Origin: Orobanche coerulescens
Taxonomy: Eukaryota; Streptophyta; Magnoliopsida; Lamiales; Orobanchaceae
Length of the DNA stretch: 64,000 nt
Direction: 5' to 3'
Assembly (NCBI GenBank): GCA_033398695.1
Contig: CM065802.1
Span: 138,990,096 to 139,054,095 of the forward strand
Below, piece after piece: positions 52,833 through 64,000 of the stretch. A model generated the notes under the pieces. It was not told where the DNA came from. It made no database searches and saw only the letters and a program-made list of their open reading frames with translations. The translations under genes were made by a program, and so were the position numbers. How positions within the stretch are numbered: the first letter of the stretch is position 1; the number at the start of each line of letters is the position of its first letter.

Positions 52833-55800
52833 TGTAATATCCGGAATTTCTACTAGTGTTGTTTAATATTATTTTATCCGAGTTATATTTTACAGCGTGG
52901 AATCTGTACAGTATGGATAAAATAAATTAAAGACTGAGATGTCAGCATTGGTATAATTGCCGTATTTGGTCGACAATTGCATTTGAGGATATAATGTGTT
53001 GAGTATATGTATTCCGTATGTCGTATGTTCGTATTCTGCATGTCGAGACATTGGACAAGAGTAGCTGAAAATGGCTAAATATAACCTTGTTAGCGCATGC
53101 TAATACTCATGTATAGCGCACGCTATCGTGTAGGTATAGCGCACGCTACGGGCATATGTTAGTGGACGCTAGTGCAGAACAGCTCAGAGGGAATCTACGT
53201 GTGGACCCAGCCACTTTCGATGCATGTGCCGATGAGTCAACAGATGTTGTAATGTAGTACTAACGCACGCTAAAACCTATGGACTAGCGCACGCTAATTG
53301 TAGATTGGACAAAAAGTAATCTTATCCTCGTCAGTGCTTTCGGCATGTGGGGACACGGGGGTAGGTGCGGACTGTAGCAAGTCAACTACGATTAGCGCAC
53401 GCTATGGTCTAAGAAATTACGTGTGCTAGACAGTGTAATTTACGTACGTTATTGTATGGGCATTACGTACGTAAGCTGATGTGCGAAGCAAAACAATCGC
53501 CTCTGGACCACGATAGCGCACGCGACTAAGGAAAAGTAGCGCACGCTAATAACAATCAGTATATATATGATTGCAGATGTGAATTATGTTCATTCGGCCA
53601 TTCCTTACTTTATTTCAAGAGAGTTTTTAGAGAGAAGTTTGAGGTTCCAAACACTGAGAGATGATGATCTTTAACAAAATTAAGCTGAGGAACATGAATT
53701 AAAGTCTTGTTCTTGAAGTTATTGTTGATTCTTGAAATGAAGTTGATTGTTCTCCTTCATGTTTCGTCTATACAAGGTAATCACTCTTCACCTTTGGATT
53801 TCGTTTAGGATTGAATGTTGATGTTCTTGAGTTGATGATTATTACATAAACAAGTTGATAAGCATGATTATGAGATGGATTACCGGAGTATGATGATATT
53901 AATGTGATTCGTATGGTTTGAATCGTATTGATTCGTATTCTTGAGATTAGCTGGTTAATTCTTCTCCTCAGTTTCGAATGTTGATGTTGTTGTTGATAAT
54001 TACTCCCTGTAATGATAGATTATGGAAGTGTTGTTACGTTCTTAATGTTTCATGATGTTGATATTGAGGAAGATGATATATGGATATAGGACTTGGATTA
54101 TAAGTTGAATGATTTTTTGTATGTTAAAGGATATCGGATTTCGTTGTTTTGATAGCTTTGAACATGGTTCAGAATCACTTAGTGTTCTCGATAATCGCCA
54201 TATGTTGATCGGTATCCGAAATACATGCAACTGCATGTCATTTGCGCACGCTAAGCCTACTGGCTAGCGCACGCTAATGGGAGCAACTTAGCGCACGCTA
54301 CGTTATGTAATTAACGTTCGCTAAGTCAATAGGCAGGGTAGTATATTCTGTTTCAGTTATGAATTCGTGATCGTTTAAGTTGGTTTGATCAGACTTGTGG
54401 TTAACCGATATATCGTTGAGCCGTTGGGTTTGTGAATTGGTTTTATCGATTGTTGATTGTTATCGAACTTGTTGTTTATCGAATTACTGTAATAGGTTGA
54501 GAATATTGATCGGTGATTATAACCGTGTGTTGCGGTCGAGTTCGAGGATGTTCGTGAATTGCTTTGGTCGGGACCGAGGAACTTGTAGATGACGGCAATG
54601 GATTTGATAACAGCTTCCTCGTCGTTGTATCTGTATCGAGGTAAGTTATTACTTGCTCAGTTTATAGTATTTAATGAATGGTTTTCGTTTTATTCGTGTA
54701 TAATTCGTATAGCAATGTTTATAATCGTAATCACAGGAGATTTGGGATTATAAATCGTATTCGAGTTTTGGGAATCTAAATCATAATGTATATGATTTAC
54801 TTTTATTATTGGTATACTTGTATATCGAGGATATATTGTGATAAAGACGAAGATATGAATTATCTGCAATCCGTGATACTTTGGACCATCGAGTATTGAG
54901 GATAATGGTTCGTGATGGTTTAGACATTAAGATCATTCTCGAAGGACTCGGGGCAAGTACTCTAATCATTTTTATCATTTGTGTCGATCATGTCGCGATA
55001 CATTTGTGTATCGTTGTTGCCATGCATTTGTGCATTGTTGTTGTCGTGTATTGTGTATTGTTGTTTTGTGCAGTTGTGCATTGTTTTCATATGTCCACCT
55101 CGTGTTGGTCCGATGGGATCATCGGGGGATCTATGCTAGTGTGCGCTGGATCATCGGACGGGTTTTCCACCTTGGGTTGGTCTGACGGGATCATCGGGGG
55201 ATCTAGGCAGTGAACGCTGGATCATCGGATTGCCATGTATTGTTGTTGTGCATATGTATATTATGGGTTTGCCATAAGTATACATTGTCGTTATTGTTTT
55301 GATCATATTGACGTTGTCATATGGGTATGCATTTGTAGGTCTTATGTTACGACCATGTCCGTATGTTGTGTTGATCTGATCTCGGATTAGACTGACGTGA
55401 TTGTAATGGTATTTCGTATCTTGAGGTATGTTCCGTATTTCCTTGGTACTTGTCTTTGATGGACAATCGATTATCGTATTGGAATTGTCAACGTTATCCG
55501 ATGGAGTTGGAATTGGCCAGAGTTGGTATAATTCCGTATCGCGAGTTATGATAATGTTTGAGAACCTTGGGTATTATTGAGATACCGTACAGATATTTCG
55601 GTATTATATTATTGTGTTGTTAAGGATACGAATCGTGGATTTTCGTAAAGTTACGACGGTAAGATTACATTGGTCGTATTCTTACTTAGTATTTCCATTG
55701 ATATGTAAATATTGACGTGATGTGATGGTTATCATTGTTGGATATTATGGCTGACCCCGTCGTGGGCTTTCTTTTTAGGTTCTTGGATTATCAATCTTGT

Positions 55801-56681
55801 AGCGGTCATGAAGAGATGAGCTTCCCGGAGGATACTGGCTAGGACATGTATTTGTGTATTGACTTTCTGATCAGTTTTTGTATTCCACTGCTAGAGTATT
55901 TTAATTGTTTATCTTTATCCGCTGCGTGAGTATTTTTAAATGGCCTTTTGGTATCTGGTAACTTAGGTTACTTTGGCAATCATTTTCTTAATCTATTCTG
56001 TCGGTACGTGTAAGCGATAGCTTAACGTATGTTTTTAAACTGTTGAGTTTTGGCATTTCGGGCCTTGTGGTTTCAAATGAGATTTTACGACGGTTTTGAT
56101 AAACGAGTTTTATAAAGTCTTCGAATGATTTAAATAGATAATACCGCCGTTAGCCTCTTAGACGTTTGTAAATGTTTGCGAAAATTTCCTTGATTGCATG
56201 CATTGACTATATGTGTAAGATGTAAATTGTTCATTTGATTACTTGTACTAGCGTAATTGCTAACCCCTCTGGGGACCCGATTTGGGGAAATTCGTTTTAT
56301 GAATTTCAGGTCAGGTTCATCGAGACGAGCGGGCGCTGGACCAGTATGCGGATGATGGTCGTGCGTGATGATTGTGCACGAGTGGTGTCTTATTGTCTTC
56401 TATCTATTTATCTTTTGTGGTTTTTAAACTAATAGAAGTACTCGAGTACTTAAGAGTTCTTGTTCGTCCGGATTGTATTGTTGTCTATTGTGGTTGTGTC
56501 GGATGATGGTGTTATGTTTGACCGGTTGAACCGGGTGGATTATTTTGTTTTGCATCTTGATGATGAAGTGTTATTTTGTTGTTTCTGCAAGTCGATGAGT
56601 ATGATGTTTGTTCAGCCTGGTGGGTCCCATATAGGGATTCACGGCACTGTAATATACCTCGAATATCTTGGGGGTGTTACA
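52833..56681 (+). repeat. Chimeric LTR: A head, B tail
   Basis: 52833-~56189 is LTR-A (matching 46893-~50240); from ~56190 to 56681 it is the end of LTR-B (matching 63259-63751), followed by B's primer site. The join lies within TTTCCTTGATTGC, where A reads TTTCCTTC and B reads TTTTCTTGATTGC. It serves as right LTR of A and left LTR of B. Confidence 0.85.
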
Positions 56682-56686
56682 GAAAA

Positions 56687-56700
56687 TGGTATCGGAGCAC
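56687..56700 (+). other. Element B primer-binding site (tRNA-iMet type)
   Basis: TGGTATCGGAGCAC, five bases after the LTR end at 56681. Confidence 0.8.
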
Positions 56701-56922
56701 TAGGTTTATGGATACCTAGGCTTGTCGGTTTATTGGGTCTTGTTGTGTTTCGTTTTGCACATCATCGTCACGCTGCCATGATTCCGGTACTACCAGTGTC
56801 CATAAGTTTTTTTCCTTACTCTGTTCCTTGTTTCCTTGTATCGCACCTTTGATTCTCGATTGTGATTGTTTTTCTTCTTGTACTTACCATCGTATGGCCT
56901 TTGCTACTTCTTTAACACCAGT

Positions 56923-58452
56923 ATGGATGCTGGAAGAGGCCGTGGTCGTGGTCGTGGCCGTGGACGCGGCCGGGGACGTGGGGCAGACGGTGGGGCGGCC
57001 ACATCGCAGCCTTCGGGAGCCGGCAGTACTGGCGACCGTCACAGTCATGCTTCTTCTCAGGAGCGCGCCGACCTTGGTATTGCGGCCGTTATGCAGCAAA
57101 TGGTGAATCAAATGGCGGTGATAGCTCAGGCGGTTCAGAACTCGGATCCGGCCCACGCTAATCGGGGCAGAGCGGATCGCTGGCTTCAGGATGTCATCAA
57201 GATGCATCCTCCTCGGTTTTCGGGAGCTTCGGACCCGATCGGCTGGGAGGGGTGGATCAAGGAGATATCTAAAGTCTTCACTGCTACCAACTGTCCCGAG
57301 GACCGTAAGGTCCCTATTGCCCAGTACTTTCTCATTGGGGACGCTACGGATTGGTGGGAGGCCGTTGGGCCCAAAGACCATGTTGCTTCGTGGGCCGAAT
57401 TTCAGGAATTGAAGGAGACCGAATATTGCCCGTGGCCGCCGATGTGCTCGAGTACATGCTTTCTATGATGCTCAACCACGGGATATCCCCGTATCTCAAG
57501 CTATTGCCGATTTTAACAAGGAGTTGGGTTATGTGAAGACCCAAGTTGTCGAGGAGAGTGACAAAATTTTCCATTTTTTCAGGCGGATGAAGTTGTCGAT
57601 TCGGGACTATATGTCGGGGATCGTCTGTACTACCTTGAAAGATTACCAGAGCAGGGACCTTACTTATGATATGTCTGTGACGGCGAGGGAGGCGGCCCGC
57701 GATAGCAAGAAGCAGAAGACGCATGGAATTTTTTGGGCCACAAAGGTGGGGGTCAGCAGAAATTCCAGTCTGCTAACTTTTCCGCTGGTGGTGGCCCAAC
57801 TCGATCTATTGGGTTTCCCCGTAGGGCTGCCAGTGCCCCTTCTCAGGAGGTGAAGTATTTCAACTGTGGCCATCAGGGCCACATCAGTCGTATTTGTCCG
57901 AACCCTTTGCTGACGTGTAATCAGTGTGGCCAGCCGGGCCACAAGGCTGCTTTCTGTGCTGAGAGGGAGAAAATCCTTGGTGCTCGGGCTTCCATTCCAG
58001 CGCCTAGGGAACCAAGTGTGAATCAAGGATCGTTTGCTTCTCAATCCCCGCCGAGTGCTAGTCGAGGGAGAAGTCGGGGCCAGCCCGCTAAGGGGGGAGC
58101 TTCCAGTGTCGGCTCAGCCCACCCGCGTGTCTATGAGATGCGGAGAGACGATGATCCAGCGGCTACTGTGGTGACAGGTACCGTTCATATTCTTTCTCAT
58201 CATGTCAGTGTGCTTTTCGATTTTGGTGCTACGCATTCGTTCATATCTCTGGAGTTTGTGCGCCGTTTGAGTCTCGACTATTTGACACCTTGTGAGCCCT
58301 TCATCGTTAAGCTTCCTAGCGGTGATAGGATCGTTGGTGATCAGGAGGTTCGAGACTGTTCTGTACTTATTTGTGAGAGGGCTTGGCCCTCTAATCTTAT
58401 TGTTGTGGGTATTGAGGGTGAGGATTTGATTCTCGGGGATGATTGGCTCTAG
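56923..58452 (+). pseudogene. Element B gag and protease, frameshifted
   Basis: Starts at ATG 56923 (MDAGRGRGRGRG, Arg/Gly-rich). Gag core PPRFSGASDPIGWEGWI, AQYFLIGDATDWWEAVG; near 57420 the frame shifts (+FNKELGYVKTQVVEESDKI) and returns near 57730. First zinc knuckle reads YFNCGHQGHISRIC, its first Cys changed to Tyr; the second, CNQCGQPGHKAAFC, is intact. Protease active site is VLFDFGATHSF: DFG instead of D-S/T-G. A stop at 58450 ends the frame at DDWL. Confidence 0.85.
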
Positions 58453-59868
58453 CGGCATGGTGCAATCATGAACTACCTCACAAGGATCATCACCATGCTA
58501 GCCGAAGACGGCACCGAGCACTCTTTTGCCGGAAGAAAGTGGGGAAACCAGAAGTTCGTTATTAATGCCTTGAAGGCGATGAGGCTCCTGTGAAAGGGGT
58601 GTACTGGTTATTGATGCTACGCCTTGAAGGCGGAGAGTGGTGAAGTCTAGCTTTCGTTGATTCTACTCGTTAGTGAGTTTCCTGATGTATTTTCTGACGA
58701 GTTACCGGGATTGCCACCGGATCGTGAGGTCGAGTTTGCCATAGAGTTAGAGACGGGCGCGGCTCCTATTTCGAAGGCGCCGTATCGCATGGCACCTTCA
58801 AATATGTCCGAGTTGAAGAAGCAGTTTAGTTAGCCTCTTGAGTCGGGGTATGTTCGACCGAGCGCCTCGCCTTGGGGCGCACCATTCCTGTTTGTGCGGA
58901 AGAAGGATGGTTCGCTACGTTTGTGTATCGACTATCACGAACTAAACAAGGTGACCATCAAGAGAAAGTATCCTTTGCCGAGAATTGATGACTTGTTCGA
59001 TCAGTTGTAGGGAGCTACGGTATTCTCGAAGATTTATTTGAGATCGGGGTACTATCAGCTCCGAGTGAGGGAGTCCGATGTGCCGAAAATAGCTTTTCGG
59101 ACGAGATACGGACATTATGAGTTTGTAGTTATGCCTTTCGGGTTAACTAATGTGTCGGCGGTATTCGTGCAGTTGATGAACAAAGTCTTTATTGAGTATT
59201 TGGATAAGTGTGTCGTCGTCTTCATTGACGATATTCTTATTTATTCGAGGAACGAGGAAGAGCATGCCCATCATTTGCGAGTAGTGTTAGACATTTTGAG
59301 GACCGAGCAACTCTATGTGAAGTTCTCTAAATGTGAATTCTGGCTGAAGGAAGTGATGTTTTTAGGTCACGTGATTTCAGCCGAAGGGGTTCGTGTGGAT
59401 CCGCAGAAGATTGAGGCAGTGTTGGATTGGGCACCACCCAGGAATGTGAAGGAGATCCGTAGTTTCTTGGGTCTGGCCGGCTGCTACCGTAGGTTCGTCG
59501 AGGGTTTCTCGAAACTGGCTCGGCCACTCACACAGTTGCTCCAGAAATCCGAGAAGTTCGTCTCGAATGACGAGACACAGTCGAGTTTCGAGGAACTGAA
59601 GAGGCGTTTGACTTTAGCCCCGATTTTAGCGTTGTCGTGTGGCAACGAAGGTTTTGCTGTTTATAGTGATGCTTCGGGTCAGGGTATTGGGTGCGTATTG
59701 ATGCAGCACGGCAAGACCATTGCCTATGCGTCGAGACAGTTGAGGCCGTATGAGCTGAACTACCCTACTCATGATTTGGAGTTAGCGGCAGTCATTTTTG
59801 CGCTCAAGATTTGGCGTCACTATCTTTTCGGCTCTGCATGTCAGATTTTTACCGATCATAAAGTCTGA
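58453..59868 (+). pseudogene. Element B reverse transcriptase and RNase H, broken
   Basis: 58453-59037 carries several stops, including a TAG at 59008 for Gln, but reads [65 protein letters not shown]. Motif A is [13 protein letters not shown], so the catalytic Asp is Tyr. From 59038 it is open: FIDDILIYS (~59228) intact, [12 protein letters not shown], then RNase [17 protein letters not shown] and IFTDHK. A one-base loss at ~59862 ends the frame. Confidence 0.88.
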
Positions 59869-61563
59869 AATACATATTTACGCAGCGGGAATTGAATATG
59901 AGGCAGAGGAGATGGTTAGAGCTGATTAAGGATTATGACCTCGAAATCCTTTATCATCCGGGCAAGGCGAACATCGTGGCCGACGCCTTGAGTCGGAAAC
60001 CGGTTGTGTTGCGAATGCTTGAGATTCTTACGTCTCAGTCTGAGCTTCGGAGGGCTTTGATCGAGTTAGATGTCGAAGTTTTGTTGCCTGGAGATGTCGG
60101 GCAACTTTGTGCTTTAGAGATTTCGTCGTCTTTGATCGATGAAATTAAGCTGAAGCAATTAGAGGATCCGATGATTACTCAAATCCGAGAGAACGTTCTT
60201 AAAGGAAAGTCTCCTGGGTTTGTGATTCACGAGGATGGTGTTTTGAGATTCTAGAGTCGGCTTTATGTACCGAACGACTCAGAGTTGAGACAGAGTATTT
60301 TGCGTGAGGCCCATGCTACACCTTATTCCGTTCATCCTGGTTCGAGTAAGACGTACAAGGACTTGAGAAGGAATTTCTGGTGGAATGATATGAATGGGGA
60401 GGTCGCGCAGTTTGTAGCGAGATGTTTGACTTGTCAGCAGGTCAAAATCGAGCATCAGCGACCGGCCGGGTTATTGCAGTCACTTCCCATTCCGGAATGG
60501 AAATGGGAAGATATATCGATGGATTTCATTACGAATTTGCCGAGATCGAGGTCGGGCATGAATATGGTCTGGGTGATTGTTGATCGTCTGACCAAGTCGG
60601 CACATTTTCTGGGCATCATGGACACTTGGGGCCCGGAGAAGTTGGCTCGTGTGTTTATCGCGCAGATTGTGAGGCTTCACGGTACTCCGAAGTCTATTGT
60701 TTTGGATCGTGATGGCCATTTTGTATCGCACTTTTGGCAGGCGGTGCATAAGGCGTTGGGGTACCCGTTTGCGTTTGAGTACCTATTTTCATCCCCAGTT
60801 AGATGGACAGTCGGAACGCACTATCCAGACGTTCGAGGATATGTTGCGTGCTTGTGCTCTCGATTGGAGCAGTGCCTGGGAGGAGCATTTGCCATTGATC
60901 GAATTCACGCACAACAGTAGTTGGCACGCGTCGATTCGGATGGCACCATATGAGGCACTTTATGTGCGGCGTTGTCCATCACCGATTTGTTGGAATGAGG
61001 CGTCCGATTTAGTCGGGACCGAGCCGGATATCGTTCTAGAGACGAGGCGGAAGATAGAATTAATTCGAGAATGGATGTTGACTGCCCAGAGTCGACAGAA
61101 GTCATATGCCGATGTCCGTCGTCGACCTTTGGAATTCGAGGTGGGAGACCACGTTTTGCTAAAGGTGTCGCCGACGAGAGGAGTTTTCCGTTTCGGGAAA
61201 AAGGGGAAGTTGAGTCCGAGATTTATTGGGCCCTTCGAGATTCTCGAGCGAGTCGGTGGGTTGGCATACTGTTTGGCGTTACCTCCGGCCTTGAGTCTCG
61301 TTCATAACGTTTTTCATGTTTCCCAGCTGAGGAAATATGTCCCGGATCCTAGTCACGTCATCGACTTTGGGGAGATTAATGTTGCCGAGGATATTACTTT
61401 TGAAGAACGTCCTTTGAAGATTTTGGAGCATCGTGAGAAGCGACTGAAGCATAAGACCATCTCTTTGGTCACGGTGCAGTGGTCGAGACATGGTGTCGAG
61501 GAGGCAACTTGGGAGACCGAGGATAACATGCGTGCTAGGTACCCTGAGTTGTTTGTTTCTTAA
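59869..61563 (+). pseudogene. Element B RNase H end, integrase, chromodomain
   Basis: 59892-60254 [16 protein letters not shown] (RNase H end), TAG at 60252, then integrase from 60285: zinc-binding HPGSSKTYKDL...CLTCQQVK, MDFITNLPRS and the second-Asp region VLDRDGHFVSHFW. A frameshift near 60770 moves to the frame of 60697-61563, which has HPQLDGQSERTIQTFED (Glu), GDHVLLKVSPTRG, HNVFHVSQLRKYV, and a chromodomain-like end (RPLKILEHREK, VQWSRHGVEEATWETED, YPELFVS). The chromodomain directs insertion to marked chromatin in chromoviruses. Confidence 0.88.
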
Positions 61564-61586
61564 GTTTCGGGACGAAACATATTTTT

Positions 61587-61598
61587 AGAGGGGTAGAA
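61587..61598 (+). other. Element B polypurine tract
   Basis: AGAGGGGTAGAA right before the 3' LTR, after GTTTCGGGACGAAAC. Confidence 0.8.
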
Positions 61599-61852
61599 TG
61601 TAATATCCGCATTTTTCTTTCCCTTGTGTTTTCATTTTCGGTGTATTTCTCGGTTGTAGCGACCCTCGTGTATCTTTCAGTGTATCTTTTCCATCATCTA
61701 TTGATCTGACTCTCGTAATTGTTGTGCGGAACCGCCGTTTCGGGGTTGCCATGGATCCATTCTATGTTATGATGCATTTTGAGATATTCCATTTTATGTT
61801 TCATTCATACTCGGTGTTTTGGACCGTTTATATTTCGTACCTAGCACACGCT

Positions 61853-62412
61853 ATCCTTTCTGCATAGCGCATGCTAGAGGTCCCTTAGTAGCGCACGCTA
61901 CGACTACTTCGTAGCGCGCGCTAGAGCGCAAGCCCTGGGAGTGGCAGTGCTGATTCCAGCCCTCTGGACTGGCAGAGTAGCATGCGCTACATAGTCTAGC
62001 GCACGCTAATGTCGGGGGTTGGCGCACGCTGAGATGCCCGGTAGTGTGCGCTAGCGTGACTGTCCAGTACTGGACAGTTTGCTACTGGACTCGACTGATG
62101 CCCAGGTAGCGCACGCTATTGGTCGATAGCGCGCGCTGCCGATACACTTTAGCGCACGCTACGTTTGGGTGATAGCACGCATTAACCGGATCAGGTGTGT
62201 ACTGACAGTTGTTTCTGGACTCGGCTGATGTCCAGGTAGCGCACGATATTGGTCGATAGCGCGCGCTACCGAGAGGTTATTTGCGCACGCTACGTTTCGA
62301 GTAGCGCACGCTAACGGCCAGAAATCTGACTACTGGACTGGGACGCTAACTGTATGGACTGGAGTTTTGTCCCGTTAGCGCACGCTAACTCTGAGGATTA
62401 GCGCGCGCTAAC
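61853..62412 (+). promoter_or_regulatory. TAGCGCACGCTA array in LTR-B
   Basis: Eighteen 12-mers of the form TAGCG(C/T)(A/G)CGCTA or close variants in ~560 bp; five read TAGCGCGCGCT(A/G). They end ~10 bp before TATATAAA. A ~130-bp segment is duplicated (TCGACTGATG at 62091, TCGGCTGATG at 62221). The 20-bp perfect palindrome ACTGTCCAGTACTGGACAGT lies at 62059-62078. Confidence 0.75.
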
Positions 62413-62613
62413 ACTCCCTGACTATATAAACCAGGGAGTTGTCCCAGATGAACGTATTGCCTTCATTTCTTCTCCTCCTCGCGGCTTAAAGCTCCTTTGG
62501 CGATTTTGGGTGATTTCTTGACGATTTCTTCCTCCAATCATATCATCCAACATCTTCCTTGAGTTCTTGGTGTATTAGAACAACATCACACGAATCTTTC
62601 ATCCTAATCCAAG

Positions 62614-63379
62614 GTAAATCTCTTAGAACCCTACTTTTGGATAAATTGGGGGTTTTGGGATTTTCGACCGATTCGTCTCGTTTTGTCGGTTAATTCATGA
62701 TGAATATGATTAATCTTGTTGATATCATTAGTTTTCCTACGGATCATGGTATATTTTCATGGTTTTACGAAATCAGGAGGGTTTAGTTGTGGTCCGCCCT
62801 CGTTGTTATTTTTATACGAATATACATGAATTGTAGGCGGGTTTTCGGGTGTATTCCATTTCCGTAATTGTTTAGAAGTGGTTGTGATTGTGTTATTCGA
62901 ATCGTTAGGTTCATTTCCACCGATTCCTCGCGGTTGTGCTTGACTCTCCCTTTTCGTTCATGTCACCGTCTATTAATCGAGGAAAGTACACTTATGAACT
63001 TACAATCTTAACGTAGTAGTATTGCATGAGAATTGTGTGTGTGTGTGTATGCTCACTACGGGTTAGATCCGACGGGGTCTCGGTAGGTCTCCACGAAGCT
63101 GTGGAACCGCGATCTTGCTTTTAACCACTACGGGTTAGATCCGACGGGGTCTCGGTAGGGATCCACGAAGCTGTGGGTCCGCGGTTAATTGTGGTGCATT
63201 TTACAAATGTGATTTGATTATGGCATTTCCGGAAATAAGTGTTTTGGAACTATGTTTTCTTGATTGCATGTATTGACTATATGTGTAAGATGTAAATTGT
63301 TCATTTGATTACTTGTACTAGCGTAATTGCTAACCCCTTTGGGGACCCGATTTGGGGAAATTCGTTTTATGAATTTCAG
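62614..63379 (+). other. Intron-like module in LTR-B
   Basis: Candidate donor CCAAG|GTAAATC ~185 bp after the TATA box and acceptor GAATTTCAG|GTCACG; T-rich between, purine-rich after. A CCCC/GGGG hairpin lies ~40-50 bp before the acceptor, as in D. Inference only. Confidence 0.4.
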
Positions 63380-63751
63380 GTCACGTTCATCGAGACGAGC
63401 GGGTGCTGGACCAGTATGCGGATGATGGCCGTGCGTGATGATTGTGCACGAGTGGTGTCTTATTATCTTCTATCTTTTTATCGTTTATGTTTTTTAAACT
63501 AATAGAAGTACTCGAGTACTTAAGAGTTCTTGTTCGTCCGGATTGTATTGTTGTCTATTGTGGTTGTGTCGGATGATGGTGTTATGTTTGACCGGTTGAA
63601 CCGGGTGGATTATTTTGTTTTGTGTCTTGATGATGAAGTGTTATTTTGTTGTTTCCGCGAGTCGATGAGTATGATGTTTGTTCAGCCTGGTGGGTCCCAT
63701 ATAGGGATTCACGACGCTGTAATATACCTCGAATATCTTGGGGGTGTTACA

Positions 63752-64000
63752 TATTGGATATTATATTTATTAAAGAAATTAAATAATGAGTAATGTATGA
63801 TATATAATATTATATATTATATTATCTAATTATATCAACTAAGAGTAGTAAATATAATATTGGATATTATATTTATTAAAAAATTAAATAATAAGTAATA
63901 CAAAATATAAAATATTATATATATTGAATTATTTAATGAGTTGAGGGGTAACTAAGCAAATACTAGAATTTTAACTCTAGGCTTTACTTATTATAAGTAA
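63752..64000. other. AT-rich flank with ~106-bp spaced repeat
   Basis: Very AT-rich sequence beyond B. A ~45-bp segment beginning TATTGGATATTATATTTATT occurs at 63752 and again at 63858. No gene or element end is recognised. Confidence 0.6.

Larger units (their letters stand above)
46893..56189 (+). mobile_element. Element A: pol-less Tekay-like gypsy
   Basis: Left LTR 46893-50301 (3409 bp), iMet-type primer site, 2.5-kb noncoding interior, degenerate polypurine tract, right LTR from 52833, which stops at ~56189 where it continues as LTR-B sequence. Because the right end is lost, no target duplication can be checked (left flank CTACT). LTR copies are close to identical. No gag or pol is visible. 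Confidence 0.8.
56190..63751 (+). mobile_element. Element B: Tekay-like chromovirus
   Basis: Plus-strand gypsy with a truncated (chimeric) 5' LTR, primer site, gag, protease, RT, RNase H, integrase with chromodomain, polypurine tract and complete 3' LTR 61599-63751. The only element in the window with all coding regions, but broken by many stops and at least four frameshifts. No duplication can be checked because the left end is lost. Confidence 0.88.
61599..63751 (+). repeat. Element B 3' LTR
   Basis: 2153 bp, TGTAATATCCGC...GGGGTGTTACA. U3 array of 18 TAGCGCACGCTA-like motifs (61853-62412), TATATAAA at 62423-62430, intron-like module (62614-63379), a 72-bp duplication (63054 and 63126), and the shared Tekay-like end. 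Confidence 0.88.

Noticed and set aside
56884..57381. Minus-strand 165-codon frame
   Set aside because: Antisense of element B gag, whose gag core and Arg/Gly-rich start are clear.

Overview
The window is plant nuclear repeat DNA. It holds at least nine LTR retrotransposons or remnants, stacked inside one another, and I see no host gene. The element families (SIRE-like and Tork-like Ty1/copia, Tekay-like chromoviral Ty3/gypsy, a Tat-like gypsy gag, an Athila-style tRNA-Asp primer site) point to a flowering plant with a repeat-rich genome. One ~1.25 kb block looks like organellar DNA carrying two short plastid 23S rRNA pieces. Names used below: Cop1, gypsy-D, SIREb, F, G, C, E, H, A, B.

Layout. 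1-6682: SIRE-like copia Cop1 on the minus strand, cut off by the window start, with its 5' LTR at 5529-6682. It sits in the gag of a Tekay-like gypsy (D), of which a gag stub and a 3.05 kb 3' LTR remain (6683-10909). 10910-12066: unassigned DNA with one unrecognised reading frame. 12067-~13262: 3' LTR of a second SIRE-like copy (SIREb). ~13265-46447: an old copia (F, minus), split by a recent pol-less element G (14856-19824, TSD TCATA) and by Tekay-like gypsy C (21557-45547, TSD TTAAA). C is itself split in gag by copia E (25251-40659, TSD TGACC). E contains the organellar insert (27421-~28675) and a Tat-like non-autonomous gypsy H (33362-38003, TSD AAATG). 46448-46892: a third SIRE-like LTR fragment. 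46893-56189: pol-less gypsy A. 56190-63751: chromovirus B. A and B are fused through one chimeric LTR. 63752-64000: AT-rich flank.

None of the elements looks autonomous. The pol genes carry nonsense codons (several read as CAG or TGG turned to TAG, or CGA to TGA), frameshifts, and in B a changed protease motif (DFG) and a lost first reverse-transcriptase Asp. G, H and A have no pol. The matching 5-bp target duplications and similar LTR pairs of G, C, E and H give a clear order of insertion: F, then C and G, then E, then H and the organellar block.

The most interesting signals lie inside the LTRs. (1) SIRE-like LTRs carry, downstream of the TATA box, a row of stem-loops whose loop is always CTGTGTG-like while the stems differ and keep pairing between copies. 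(2) Five LTR families each carry their own array of CG-rich, near-palindromic motifs just upstream of the TATA-like box. (3) Tekay-like LTRs look as if they contain a leader intron, and in D this intron holds a second hairpin array. (4) A and B share a chimeric LTR. All alignments were done by eye.
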